Shown one piece after another: positions 53,742 through 62,747 of a stretch of DNA of 64,000 nucleotides. Every line of letters begins with the position of its first letter. The first letter of the stretch is position 1. Source of the stretch: Mesorhizobium sp. L-8-3 (lineage in GTDB: Bacteria; Pseudomonadota; Alphaproteobacteria; Rhizobiales; Rhizobiaceae); NCBI RefSeq assembly GCF_016756615.1, contig NZ_AP023262.1, positions 1,116,001-1,180,000 of the forward strand, given 5' to 3'. The position numbers and the translations under genes were made by a program. The notes under the pieces were generated by a model that saw only the letters and a program-made list of their open reading frames with translations, was not told the DNA's origin and did not search any database.

Positions 53742-55091
53742 TCACACGGGCTCGGCCGGCACGGTCCCCAGGATGTTCCTGCGCAGATAGGTCAGCGTGT
53801 CGTCCCTGTCGGCCGGCTTCCCGAACAGATAACCCTGGCCGCCGGCGCAGCCGAAGGCGATCAGCCTTTGCGCCTGCGCCTCCTCTTCTATGCCTTCGGC
53901 CACCACATCCATGCCGAGGCCCTCGCACATGGCCAGGATGGCGCGGATGATGTGCTCGGAAGGACGGTCCTGGAGGATCGACGACACGAAGCTGCGATCG
54001 ATCTTGAGCTTGTCGAAATGGAATTCGCGCAGGCGTCCGAGCGACGACTGGCCGGTGCCGAAATCGTCGAGGGACACCCGGATGCCGCAGCGCCTGAGGT
54101 CGCTGACGATCTTTTCGGCGGAAGCCGGGTCGCTCATCAGGCCGGTCTCGGTGATCTCGATCTCGAGCCGGCGCGGGTCGAAACCCGTGCGATCAAGGAT
54201 CGACAATATATGCAGTCCGGTGTTCTGGTCGACGAGTTGGGACGGCGACAGATTGAAGGAAAGGAACAGGTCCGAAGGCCAGTTGCGCGCCGCTTCCGTC
54301 GCCTTGCGCAGGACGAGTTGAGACAGCGGCCCGATGATGCCGCGCTCCTCGGCGATGGGGATGAAGACGACGGGCGAGACCTGGCCGAGGTCGCGATCGC
54401 TCCAGCGCGCCAGTGTCTCGAAACCGACGGTGCGGCGGGTCTTCAGGTCGACGATCGGCTGGAAGTAAGGCTCGACTTCGCCGGCCGAGACCGCGCGGCG
54501 CAGGGCCTGCTCGATGCGCGTGACGCGTTTGGCCGCCTCCTCCATCTCGCGCGTATAGACCACGACGCGGCCACGGCCCGAGCGCTTGGCGTGATAGAGC
54601 GCCGTCTCGGCCTTGTGCAGCAAAAGCTCGGTCGTCTCGTCGCCGGAATGGAACAGCGAGCAGCCGACGGAGGCCGACAGCCGCGCGGTGCGCTCGCCCA
54701 CATCATAAGGCGCGGACAGGATCTCGATCAGCATGCGCGCCTTCTCGCCGGCAGCCTCTTCGCTGAACACCAGCGGATAGAGGAAGGCGAATTCGTCGGC
54801 GCCGACGCGGGTCACCACGGACGAGCCGTCCATCGCCGCGCGGAGGCGCATGGCGACCTGGAGCAGGATGTCGTCGCCGGCCCGATGCCCGAACAGGTCG
54901 TTGATCGGCTTGAAGCCGTCGAGATCGAGGATGCCGATGGCGAAGGGTGCGGGATCGTCGGCGCGATCGCTGATGAGGCGGTCGACCTTGTCGATGAAAC
55001 GCCGGTGATTGCCCAGACCGGTCAGCGGATCGGTGAAAGCGAGATCGGCATTGTCTCTCCCGAGCTGACCGGCGCCATACAGCGCATACAT
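53742..55091 (-). CDS. GGDEF-EAL domain protein (cyclic-di-GMP signalling)
   Basis: 449 residues without a sensor or membrane segment. The GGDEF domain (about 20-180) has DPLTGLGNHRRF and an active-site loop RVGADEFAF (GADEF instead of GGDEF). The EAL domain (about 200-440) has FETLARW in place of EAL, NLSPSQL, ITETGL, LDDFGTGQSSL, LKIDRSFV, and VAEGIEEEAQ. Most EAL metal and catalytic residues appear present, so phosphodiesterase activity is likelier than synthesis. ETL is a known functional variant. Not obviously linked to the neighbours. Confidence 0.88.
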   Translation of the reverse strand: MYALYGAGQLGRDNADLAFTDPLTGLGNHRRFIDKVDRLISDRADDPAPFAIGILDLDGFKPINDLFGHRAGDDILLQVAMRLRAAMDGSSVVTRVGADEFAFLYPLVFSEEAAGEKARMLIEILSAPYDVGERTARLSASVGCSLFHSGDETTELLLHKAETALYHAKRSGRGRVVVYTREMEEAAKRVTRIEQALRRAVSAGEVEPYFQPIVDLKTRRTVGFETLARWSDRDLGQVSPVVFIPIAEERGIIGPLSQLVLRKATEAARNWPSDLFLSFNLSPSQLVDQNTGLHILSILDRTGFDPRRLEIEITETGLMSDPASAEKIVSDLRRCGIRVSLDDFGTGQSSLGRLREFHFDKLKIDRSFVSSILQDRPSEHIIRAILAMCEGLGMDVVAEGIEEEAQAQRLIAFGCAGGQGYLFGKPADRDDTLTYLRRNILGTVPAEPV

Positions 55092-55182
55092 CGGACCCCC
55101 TCATCATTATCGATTCTTTTCCGCCAGTATGGAGCCAAACTGTTTAGGAAAAGTATCGCCGGGGCATCCGGCGGACCGGGCG

Positions 55183-56994
55183 TCAGCGCGCCGGGCGCGG
55201 CAGCACACGATAGATGCGCAGCGGGGGCTCGTCTCCTGGCGCGACAGGCTCGAGCCAGGGCGGCAGGTCGTCCCTCAGCAGCGAAGCGATGAAACCCGTC
55301 GGCGCCTTTTCGGCCAGCCCTGCCGTTTCATCGTCGCCGGGGCAGAGCACGACATAGGCAAGACCCTGTTCGCGGACCAGGGCCTCGGCGCCGTCCGCCG
55401 TCCCGGTGAAGGCCGAAAGGGTCACGAGGTTCGCCTCGACATTGCGGTGATAAAGACCGGCGAGCACCCGGTGCGGCGTGTAGCGCAGGATCGGCGCGCC
55501 GAGATTGGCGACCGACAGGACGCCGCCGGGCGGCAGCGCCGCCAACATGTCGTAGTCCTTCCCGGCCCGGCATTTGCGCGCCTTTTCGGCCGACGCCGCG
55601 GCTTCGCCCGAGAAAGGCGGAACGAGGGATACGAGCACCGCAGCCATCGTCCAGGCCACGTTCAGCGAGATGAGCCAGGCCGCGGCCATGCGCAGCGCGT
55701 CGGTGGCCTTTCCTGTGTGCGACGCTCGCCGTCGCCACGAGCCGACCCAGGCGGCGAGAGGGATGGCCCCGAAGGGGACGGAGAACATGGCCCCCCTCAC
55801 CTGCCAGATGCTCACCAGCACGGCCGTGAGCAGGAGGAGGCCGACAAGCATCGGGCCGCGCCTCATGCCCCGACGCGCCAGGTCGAGGGCCACCACGGCC
55901 AGAGCCAGCATCGGGGTGACGTAATGATTGACCGCCTTCCCGGGTTGGTCCCGGATCAGCGTCCACAATGGCTGAGCCTCGCTGATCATGCTCATCCAAT
56001 AGGCCTCGAGATCGGGATCGAGGCCGGCATAGGGACTGCCCAGGCATTGCGGAAAGAAGACCACCACGACCGCCGCGACCACTGCCGCAAGGGCGAGCAG
56101 CGCGGCGGCACGGCGGACCCGCCCGCCGGTGAAGGCGGCGGCCGCGGCAAGCCCGGCTCCCGACAGTGCGGCGATGGCGAGATGGGCGATCGACAGAGCG
56201 TCGCAACGGACCGCGCCCCAGGCCCCCGGCGAGACGGTTCCGACGAAGGCGGCGGCGCAGACGGCGGCGAAGGCGAGGCCGAAACCGATCGCCGACCTTC
56301 GTTCGCTTTCGCCTCCGAGGATCGCTCCTGCGCCCAGGAAAACCCCGGCCGCCACAAGGTAGGGCATCGTCTCCATGCCCACGGCGACCATGAGCGCGGC
56401 GCAGGCGCCTGCCGCCGCTCCGCCACGTTCATCGGCGCCGAGCAACGCGGCGATCATGCCGAGCGAAAGCACGATCTGCACATTGTGGTGGTCGATCGCG
56501 CCGGGCGCGAACAGTCCGCCGAAATGGAGCGCGGCGGCCCCAAGCACGAGGGCCGGCAGCATCGCCTCGTCGCCGCCGACCGCACGGGCGCAGCGCAGGA
56601 TCAGGAACACGGCCACCGTGAACAAAAGCAGCGGCCACAGGACCAATGCCGCGGTCTCGCCGGCGGCCGTGCTGCCGGTCAGGGCGCCGACGACGACAAC
56701 GGTCGCGGCGACCGGGGCGTCGACGAGACGCGACCAGTGCATCTCGAAGCCGCCCGCCAGGCCCATCCGGTACTGGTGCAGGTCGAACCAGCTCTGACCG
56801 GCGACGAGGTCGCGGACCTGGACCAGGCGCAGCAGGCTGTCATTGTCGCCTCCGGCGTCCGACAGGGTCGGCAGCCCGGAAACGGCCGATACCAGAAGAA
56901 CGACGAAGCCGGCCACGAGCGCGGCCCCCATGTCGGTCCTCCAGGGCGCGGCTCGGACGGAGCCGGCCCTGCCCATGATCGCGTCGCTCGCCAT
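55183..56994 (-). CDS. Polytopic membrane protein, GT-C glycosyltransferase-like
   Basis: About 603 residues, with roughly ten to twelve hydrophobic helices over the first ~450 and a soluble C-terminal part of ~150. The first periplasmic loop carries GGDNDSLLRLVQVRDLVAG then QYRMGLAGGFEMHWSRLVDAP, an acidic loop placed as in GT-C and STT3-type enzymes. The membrane arrangement and position beside a GT2/flippase set suggest a polyprenyl-phosphate-sugar-using glycosyltransferase. This is inferred; no close family is recognised. The start is uncertain: ATG 56994, TTG 57012 or ATG 56976. Divergent from the GT2 gene. Confidence 0.75.
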   Translation of the reverse strand: MASDAIMGRAGSVRAAPWRTDMGAALVAGFVVLLVSAVSGLPTLSDAGGDNDSLLRLVQVRDLVAGQSWFDLHQYRMGLAGGFEMHWSRLVDAPVAATVVVVGALTGSTAAGETAALVLWPLLLFTVAVFLILRCARAVGGDEAMLPALVLGAAALHFGGLFAPGAIDHHNVQIVLSLGMIAALLGADERGGAAAGACAALMVAVGMETMPYLVAAGVFLGAGAILGGESERRSAIGFGLAFAAVCAAAFVGTVSPGAWGAVRCDALSIAHLAIAALSGAGLAAAAAFTGGRVRRAAALLALAAVVAAVVVVFFPQCLGSPYAGLDPDLEAYWMSMISEAQPLWTLIRDQPGKAVNHYVTPMLALAVVALDLARRGMRRGPMLVGLLLLTAVLVSIWQVRGAMFSVPFGAIPLAAWVGSWRRRASHTGKATDALRMAAAWLISLNVAWTMAAVLVSLVPPFSGEAAASAEKARKCRAGKDYDMLAALPPGGVLSVANLGAPILRYTPHRVLAGLYHRNVEANLVTLSAFTGTADGAEALVREQGLAYVVLCPGDDETAGLAEKAPTGFIASLLRDDLPPWLEPVAPGDEPPLRIYRVLPRPAR

Positions 56995-57119
56995 CTTCGC
57001 CGGCAACCCCAACCCTTTTCCCGAGGCCTAAACCTAGCCTTAACGGCTTCAATAAATAGTAAAGCGGCGGCAGCGGCAGATTGCGGGGAAACGTTGCCGG
57101 ACGCCAATCGGAGAGCAGC

Positions 57120-58106
57120 ATGCTTCATTCGGCCCAGGACGAGCTTGCCATTGCCGTGCTCATTCCATGCTGCAACGAGGAACGCACCATCGGCGACGTC
57201 GTCCGGCGCTTCCGCGAGGCACTGCCGGCTGCAACGGTCTATGTCTACGACAACAACTCGCGCGACCTGAGCGCCCTGGCGGCACGCGCCGCCGGCGCAG
57301 TCGTGGTGCGCGAACCGCGCCAGGGCAAGGGCCATGTCGTGCGACGCATGTTCGCCGACGTCGAGGCCGATATCTATCTGATGGCGGATGGCGACGGCAC
57401 CTATGCGCCGGAGGACGCGCCGCAACTCGTCAACACGCTGCTCACGGAACGCTCCGACATGGTGGTGGGAACGCGGCGCGGGGTGACGGCCGATGCCGGC
57501 CGCGCCGGCCACGCCATCGGCAACCGGCTGTTCAACGGGCTCTACAAGCAGCTCTTCGGCCGCGACTTCAGCGACATATTCTCCGGCTATCGGGCATTCA
57601 CCCGGCGTTTCGTGAAGAGCTTCCCGGCGGTATCCGGCGGTTTCGAGATCGAAACCGAGATGTCGGTCCATGCCTCGCAGCTCAAGCTGCCGGTGAGCGA
57701 GATCGCGCTCGACTACGGCCGCCGCGCCGAAGGTTCGGCCTCCAAGCTCTCGACCTGGAAGGACGGCGCCAGGATACTCTGGATGTTCGCGATGCTCTTG
57801 AAGGAGACGCAGCCGCTGCGCTTCTTCGGCGCGTTCGCGGCCATGTTCCTCGTGGCCGGCGTGTCGCTGGCGATGCCGGTGCTGGTCGAATATGCCGAAA
57901 CCGGGCTGGTGCCCCGACTGCCCACCTGGGTGCTCTCGATGGCGCTGGTGGTCTTGTCCATGCTGATGGCGGTGACCGGTCTCATCCTGGATTCGGTGTC
58001 GCGCGCGCGGGCCGAGCAGAAACGCAGCTTCTATCTCGCCATACCGCGCCTGCGCGCGGGCACGGCGCGGGAAGGGCGCCACATCGAACGCCGCCGGGCA
58101 GCTTGA
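57120..58106 (+). CDS. GT2 glycosyltransferase with C-terminal membrane segments (polyprenyl-phosphate sugar synthase-like)
   Basis: 328-residue family-2 glycosyltransferase. The GT-A domain opens VLIPCCNEERTIGDVV, with the DxD motif in MADGDGTYAPEDA and a further SDIFSGYRAFTRRFVKSFP segment that fits dolichol-phosphate-mannose-synthase-type enzymes. Two hydrophobic helices follow (FFGAFAAMFLVAGVSLAMPVLV; MALVVLSMLMAVTGLIL). Such enzymes load a sugar onto polyprenyl phosphate at the inner leaflet. GGAGAGCAGC precedes the ATG. It leads a rightward operon with a methyltransferase and a small flippase. Confidence 0.88.
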   Translation: MLHSAQDELAIAVLIPCCNEERTIGDVVRRFREALPAATVYVYDNNSRDLSALAARAAGAVVVREPRQGKGHVVRRMFADVEADIYLMADGDGTYAPEDAPQLVNTLLTERSDMVVGTRRGVTADAGRAGHAIGNRLFNGLYKQLFGRDFSDIFSGYRAFTRRFVKSFPAVSGGFEIETEMSVHASQLKLPVSEIALDYGRRAEGSASKLSTWKDGARILWMFAMLLKETQPLRFFGAFAAMFLVAGVSLAMPVLVEYAETGLVPRLPTWVLSMALVVLSMLMAVTGLILDSVSRARAEQKRSFYLAIPRLRAGTAREGRHIERRRAA

Positions 58107-58130
58107 CGACCGCGAAGAGGGAAAACGATC

Positions 58131-58832
58131 TTGAACCGGGAAACCACCAATCGGCTCCGCTTCGTGATCGAGGACGTGCTGCCGCCCGTCCTGCGCGATT
58201 CCGCGCTGTTCCGCTCCGTCGCCAAGCTCGCCTGGGGCGAGCACATCACGCGCCTGGCGGCATTCCGCGAAAGGGCGCCGTTCCTGACATCGGCCGAATA
58301 TGAGGCGCTCTATCGCGACCATCCGCGCGTGCATGCCGGGACGGACAATTCCGAGGCATGCGTCCGGCGGATCATGACGGAGCTCAGCGGAGACAGCGTC
58401 TGCGACGTCGGCTGCGGCACCGGCGTCCTGCTGGCGCGCATTCGCGACGCGCGTCAGGGCAAGGGGCAATTCACCGGCGTGGACTTCGTCATCGACGACG
58501 CAGCCGCGCTTCCCGGCATCGGCTATGTCGCAGCCAGGATCGAAAGCCTGCCTTTCGAGGATGCGGCCTTCGACACCGTCGTCTGCACCCATGTGATCGA
58601 GCATGTGCTGGACTACAGGCGGGCGATCGCCGAGCTTCGCCGCATCGCACGCAGGCGCCTGATCATCGTGGTGCCGCGCGAGCGCGAATATCGCTACAGC
58701 TTCAATCCGCATTTCAACTTCTTTCCCTATGCGCATTCTTTCCTGCGCGCGATGCATCCGGTCCCGGAGGGCCATGTCTGCATCGATATCGGCCGGGACA
58801 TTTTCTATCGCGAGGATCGGCCGGGAGCCTGA
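58131..58832 (+). CDS. Class I SAM-dependent methyltransferase
   Basis: 233 residues. Motif I VCDVGCGTGVLLARIRD, acidic residue after strand 2 in FTGVDFVIDDAAAL, post-I region ARIESLPFEDAAFDTVVCTHVIEHVLDY (motif II/III), and a terminal HFNFFPYAHSFLRAMHP. Start is a TTG at 58131 after AGAGGG. Between the GT2 and flippase genes, so it may methylate the lipid-linked sugar. Substrate inferred only. Confidence 0.85.
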   Translation: MNRETTNRLRFVIEDVLPPVLRDSALFRSVAKLAWGEHITRLAAFRERAPFLTSAEYEALYRDHPRVHAGTDNSEACVRRIMTELSGDSVCDVGCGTGVLLARIRDARQGKGQFTGVDFVIDDAAALPGIGYVAARIESLPFEDAAFDTVVCTHVIEHVLDYRRAIAELRRIARRRLIIVVPREREYRYSFNPHFNFFPYAHSFLRAMHPVPEGHVCIDIGRDIFYREDRPGA

Positions 58833-58836
58833 CGAG

Positions 58837-59187
58837 GTGAATGCGTTGCCGCTTCCGGTGCTGGCCGGACTGGTGCTGACGCCGCTTCTGATTTCGGCGG
58901 GGCAGATCCTGTTCAAGCTGACGAGCGGCCGGGCCGCGGCGGGCGGCCTGTTCGCCATTCTTCTCGATCCCTATCTGCTTGCCGCCTTTGCGATCTACGG
59001 CTTCGGCACGATCGTCTGGGTGCATGTGCTGAAATCGGTGCCCCTGACCGTCGCCTATCCCTTCATGGCGCTCACCTTCTGCGCCGTGCCCCTGCTCGCC
59101 TGGGCGCTGCTCGGCGAAACGCTGAGCCTGCGCTACATGATCGGCACCGCCCTGATCATCGCCGGCCTCCTCGTCGTCAACGGCTGA
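58837..59187 (+). CDS. Small four-helix EmrE/ArnE-like membrane protein
   Basis: 116-residue DMT/SMR-type protein with four hydrophobic segments (PVLAGLVLTPLLISAGQILFKLTS, ILLDPYLLAAFAIYGFGTIVWVHVL, VPLTVAYPFMALTFCAVPLLAWALLGE, LRYMIGTALIIAGLLVVNG). The VAYPFMALTF...GE pattern matches ArnE/ArnF flippase subunits and EmrE. It starts at a GTG 4 bp after the methyltransferase stop, with GGGAG about 9 nt upstream. In this operon it probably flips a polyprenyl-phosphate sugar across the inner membrane. Confidence 0.82.
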   Translation: MNALPLPVLAGLVLTPLLISAGQILFKLTSGRAAAGGLFAILLDPYLLAAFAIYGFGTIVWVHVLKSVPLTVAYPFMALTFCAVPLLAWALLGETLSLRYMIGTALIIAGLLVVNG

Positions 59188-59309
59188 CGCGGCGGAGCCA
59201 TCCGGGAGCCCCGGCTCGTTCCCCTGCTTGACAGCTCCGGGGCGCAGGCGTCATGTGCCGCCGCGACGCCGGGCATCCGCTCCGGCCACAGGAAAGCCGG
59301 AGCCGATCC

Positions 59310-60248
59310 ATGCCGCTCAGTATCGCCATCCAGATGGACCATGTGTCGACGATCAGCATCGCCGGCGATACCAGCTTCGCGCTCGCGCTGGAGGCGCAGC
59401 GGCGCGGCCACAGGCTCTATCACTACACGCCCGACCGGCTCACGATGCGCGACGGCAAGGTGATCGCGCGGATCGAGGAACTCGGCGTGCGCGACGTGAA
59501 GGGCGACCATTTCACGCTGGGCGAGCCGGTGCGCACCGATCTGAGCGAAATGGACGTGATCCTGCTCCGGCAGGACCCGCCATTCGACATGAACTACATC
59601 ACCACGACCCACATACTGGAGCGGATCCATTCCGAGACGCTGGTCGTCAACGACCCGGCCTGGGTGCGCAACAGCCCCGAGAAGATCTTCGTCACCGAGT
59701 TTCCGGAGCTGATGCCGGAGACGCTGATCACCAAGGATCCGCGCGAGGTCGACGCCTTCCGCAGGGAATATGGCGACATCATCGTCAAGCCGCTCTACGG
59801 CAATGGCGGCGCCGGCATCTTCCATCTGCACGAGGCCGACCGCAACCTCGCCTCGCTGCTCGAGATGTTCGCGCAGATGTTTCGCGAGCCCTTCATCGTG
59901 CAGCGCTACCTCAAGGAGGTGCGGGCCGGCGACAAGCGCATCATCCTGATCGACGGCGAGCCGGTCGGTGCGATCAACCGCGTGCCGGCCGAACACGATT
60001 CGCGTTCCAACATGCATGTCGGCGGCCGCGCGGAGAAGACCGAGCTGACCGAGCGCGAGCGCGAGATCTGCGCCCGCATCGGCCCGTCGCTGAAGGAGCG
60101 CGGCTTCATCCTGGTCGGCATCGACGTGATCGGCGACTACATGACCGAGATCAACGTGACGTCGCCGACCGGGGTGCGCGAGATCCGGAAATTCGGCGGC
60201 GCCGATGTCGCCGCTTTGTTCTGGGACGCAGTCGAAGCCAAACGCTGA
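59310..60248 (+). CDS. gshB: Glutathione synthetase
   Basis: 312-residue ATP-grasp enzyme that adds glycine to gamma-glutamylcysteine. Characteristic GshB segments: [30 protein letters not shown] at the start, [52 protein letters not shown] (ATP loop), [61 protein letters not shown] lies 8 nt before the ATG at 59310. Confidence 0.96.
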   Translation: MPLSIAIQMDHVSTISIAGDTSFALALEAQRRGHRLYHYTPDRLTMRDGKVIARIEELGVRDVKGDHFTLGEPVRTDLSEMDVILLRQDPPFDMNYITTTHILERIHSETLVVNDPAWVRNSPEKIFVTEFPELMPETLITKDPREVDAFRREYGDIIVKPLYGNGGAGIFHLHEADRNLASLLEMFAQMFREPFIVQRYLKEVRAGDKRIILIDGEPVGAINRVPAEHDSRSNMHVGGRAEKTELTEREREICARIGPSLKERGFILVGIDVIGDYMTEINVTSPTGVREIRKFGGADVAALFWDAVEAKR

Positions 60249-60317
60249 GAGCCCCCGGAGGCCCTGCTTCGATCCGGAAATGTTCCCCCTCCTTCGGGGT
60301 GGGACATCAACCGTTTG

Positions 60318-60706
60318 ATGTATATGTTCTTCTAATGTTCTTGCTTTATCCTGCAATCTATGCTTGTTTCTAATAAAAGGCCCATGTCGGGCTGATCGTT
60401 CGGCTTCCGGCCGGAAACAGAGCAGGAAAGCATGGTTTCACGGGTGCAGCAGTGCCCGTGCAGGTGATGATCGCCCCGGGGGAAGATGAGCATCCACTTC
60501 ATCGGCCTCCCGGACAAGGCGCTCGCCGAAAGCCCGGAACGCGTGCAGGCGGCGCTGCATGCCTTCGGCCTGTCGATGCCGGCCAGGAAGGTCACCGTCA
60601 ATCCGACGCCGGCCGGCCAGCGCAAGCAGACCGATGTGGCACTTCATCGTGACGGCCGGGCGCCGCCCCTCCGACCAGTCGGGCAGTGGCCTGGTCAACC
60701 GGCAGA
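60318..60706 (+). pseudogene. Decayed tandem copy of the comM promoter and 5' end
   Basis: 60318-60432 (AATGTTCTTGC..., CCTGCAATCTATGCTTG, CTTCGGCTTCCGGCCGGA, CATGGTTTCACG) matches the leader of comM at 60707-60814, and 60454-60615 matches comM codons ~20-68 (HFIGLPDKALAESPERVQAA and GLSMPARKVTVN versus HIVGLPDKAVAESRERVQAA and GLSMPAKKVTVN). The copy lacks about 30 bp after the start codon, meets a stop at codon 12 from its ATG at 60432, and breaks off before the ATPase domain. The interval 60249-60813 has no intact gene. Confidence 0.85.
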
Positions 60707-60813
60707 TGTTCCTTAAATGTTCTTGCTTCTTCCTGCAATCTATGCTTGCTTCCAATACAGGGCTCTTGTCGGGCCGATCCCTTCGGCTTCCGGCCGGAGG
60801 CAGAGGGGCAAAC

Positions 60814-62346
60814 ATGGTTTCACGCGTACGAACGGTTGCATTCCAGGGCATCGAAGCGCTGCCCGTGGACGTGCAGGTGATGATCGCCCCGGGCAAGATG
60901 AACATCCATATCGTCGGCCTTCCTGACAAAGCGGTCGCCGAAAGCCGGGAACGCGTGCAGGCGGCGCTGCATGCCTCCGGCCTGTCGATGCCGGCCAAGA
61001 AGGTCACCGTCAATCTGGCGCCTGCAGACCTGCCCAAGGAGGGCAGCCACTACGACCTGCCGATCGCGCTCGGCCTCATGGCCGCGCTCGGCGCGGTACC
61101 GGGCGACGCCCTGGCGGACTATCTCGTGCTCGGCGAGCTGTCGCTCGACGGAACGATCGCGCCCGTCAACGGAGCGCTGCCGGCGGCCATCGGCGCCAAC
61201 GCCCAGGGCAAGGGGCTGATCTGCCCCGCCGCTTCCGGCGCCGAAGCCGCCTGGGCCGGCGCCGAGATCGACATATTGGCGCCGCGCAGCCTGATCGCCA
61301 TCGCCAACCATTTCCGCGGCACCCAGGTGCTCGCCCGGCCGGAGCCGAGCGTGCAGGCCGCCGCCGGCGACCTGCCCGACCTCGCCGACATCAAGGGCCA
61401 GGAGAGCGCCAAACGGGCGCTCGAAGTGGCAGCGGCCGGATCCCACAATCTGCTCATGGTCGGGCCGCCCGGCTCGGGCAAGTCGATGCTGGCGCAGCGG
61501 CTGGCCTCGATCCTGCCGCCCCTCGCTCCGAAGGAACTGCTCGAAGTCTCCATGATCGCCTCCATCGCCGGCGAGATCGCGGGCGGCAAGCTGACGGACC
61601 GCCGGCCGTTCCGCGCGCCGCATCACTCGGCCTCGATGGCGGCCATGGTGGGCGGCGGCGTCAGGGCGAGGCCGGGCGAGGTCTCGCTCTCGCATCACGG
61701 CGTGCTGTTTCTCGACGAGTTGCCGGAGTTTTCGCCGGCCGTGCTCGATTCGCTCCGCCAGCCGCTCGAGGCCGGCGAATGCATGATCGCGCGGGCCAAT
61801 CACCGCGTCACCTATCCGGCGCGCATCCAGCTCGTCGCCGCCATGAATCCGTGCCGCTGCGGCATGGCCGGCGAACCCGGCTACCGTTGCGCCCGGGGTC
61901 CACGCTGCCAGAGCGACTACCAGGCGCGCATCTCCGGCCCGCTGCTCGACCGCATCGACCTCAGGATCGACGTGCCCGCAGTTTCGGCGAGCGACCTGAT
62001 CCGGCCGGGGCGAGCCGAGCCGAGCGCGACGGTGGCCGAACGCGTCGCGCGGGCCCGGGCGATGCAGCGCGAACGTTTCGAGCGGCTCGGCCTGGGATCG
62101 ACGCTCACCAACGCGCATTGCCCGACGGCACTGGTCGAGGAGATCGCCGCCCTCGATGCGGCGGGCCTCACTTTGCTGCGCGACGCCAGCGAAAAGATGG
62201 GCTTTTCCGCCCGCGCCTATCATCGGGTGCTCAAAGTGGCGCGCACGCTTGCCGATCTCGACGGCACCGACAGCGTCGGGCGCCTGCATCTGGCCGAAGC
62301 GATCTCCTATCGCGTGATCGGCGACCGGATGGCCCAAGCTGCGTGA
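60814..62346 (+). CDS. comM: ComM/YifB-family Mg-chelatase-like AAA+ ATPase
   Basis: 510-residue ComM (YifB), a hexameric helicase that drives branch migration during natural transformation. The N-terminal Lon-S5/ChlI-like region (about 1-180) includes IHIVGLPDKAVAESRERVQAA. The AAA+ domain has Walker A GPPGSGKSM at ~217-225, Walker B LFLDELPEF, and the loop NPCRCGMAGEPGYRCARGPRC with paired Cys. The C-terminal domain has KMGFSARAYHRVLKVARTLADLDG. The leader has been tandemly duplicated just upstream. Presence of comM alone does not show natural competence. Confidence 0.94.
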   Translation: MVSRVRTVAFQGIEALPVDVQVMIAPGKMNIHIVGLPDKAVAESRERVQAALHASGLSMPAKKVTVNLAPADLPKEGSHYDLPIALGLMAALGAVPGDALADYLVLGELSLDGTIAPVNGALPAAIGANAQGKGLICPAASGAEAAWAGAEIDILAPRSLIAIANHFRGTQVLARPEPSVQAAAGDLPDLADIKGQESAKRALEVAAAGSHNLLMVGPPGSGKSMLAQRLASILPPLAPKELLEVSMIASIAGEIAGGKLTDRRPFRAPHHSASMAAMVGGGVRARPGEVSLSHHGVLFLDELPEFSPAVLDSLRQPLEAGECMIARANHRVTYPARIQLVAAMNPCRCGMAGEPGYRCARGPRCQSDYQARISGPLLDRIDLRIDVPAVSASDLIRPGRAEPSATVAERVARARAMQRERFERLGLGSTLTNAHCPTALVEEIAALDAAGLTLLRDASEKMGFSARAYHRVLKVARTLADLDGTDSVGRLHLAEAISYRVIGDRMAQAA

Positions 62347-62372
62347 GGTGGGTATCGTCAGCGAGGGTCGAC

Positions 62373-62747
62373 GTGATCTATACGAATCTCGACCACTTTC
62401 CTCGGGACACTCTCTCGGTCCTCTGTCGCATCATCCGGGGCGACGACGTCATAGCTGAAGTGCTTGTTGCGCAGCCGGCCGCGCTAACCGTGAAGCGTTG
62501 CGCTGAAGCGGCTGGACTCGAGGTCACGCGGTTAGCAAGCCATTCGCGGCGCCACCGAGATCATCGATTGGTCAAACCCATGCTCGGCGTGCAGGTCGAT
62601 ACAGCATCCATATGGGGTGGGTGGGTTCCTATGAAGCCGAAAGTTCCACCTCCGGTCCCATCGAACGACAGCGCTAGATTCAGCCAACCGGTCCGGGGCG
62701 AGGCGGCTCGATTCTTCGGGAACAAGAACGTCGTAGAGTTGAATTGA
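62373..62747 (+). CDS. Hypothetical protein (first gene of a PIN-linked module)
   Basis: Unrecognised 124-residue frame beginning at a GTG with GAGGG upstream, 26 bp after comM. The N-terminal half (YTNLDHFPRDTLSVLCRIIRGDDVIAEVL) looks globular. The second half is rich in basic and Pro residues (SHSRRHRDHRLVKP; PMKPKVPPPVPSN). A GTG at 62343 is an alternative start. Its stop overlaps the next gene's TTG start by 4 nt, suggesting coupling. Base composition drops from here to the window end. Confidence 0.45.
   Translation: MIYTNLDHFPRDTLSVLCRIIRGDDVIAEVLVAQPAALTVKRCAEAAGLEVTRLASHSRRHRDHRLVKPMLGVQVDTASIWGGWVPMKPKVPPPVPSNDSARFSQPVRGEAARFFGNKNVVELN

Noticed and set aside
53742..55091. GADEF/ETL variants as evidence for a degenerate c-di-GMP protein
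   Set aside because: Both are variants seen in active or partly active proteins of the family, so degeneracy cannot be claimed from them.
55129..58958. Open frames of 713 (+) and 759 (-) codons across the membrane protein and GT2 region
   Set aside because: They are antisense to well-supported genes and compositionally biased (runs of Arg, Gly, Asp, Gln).
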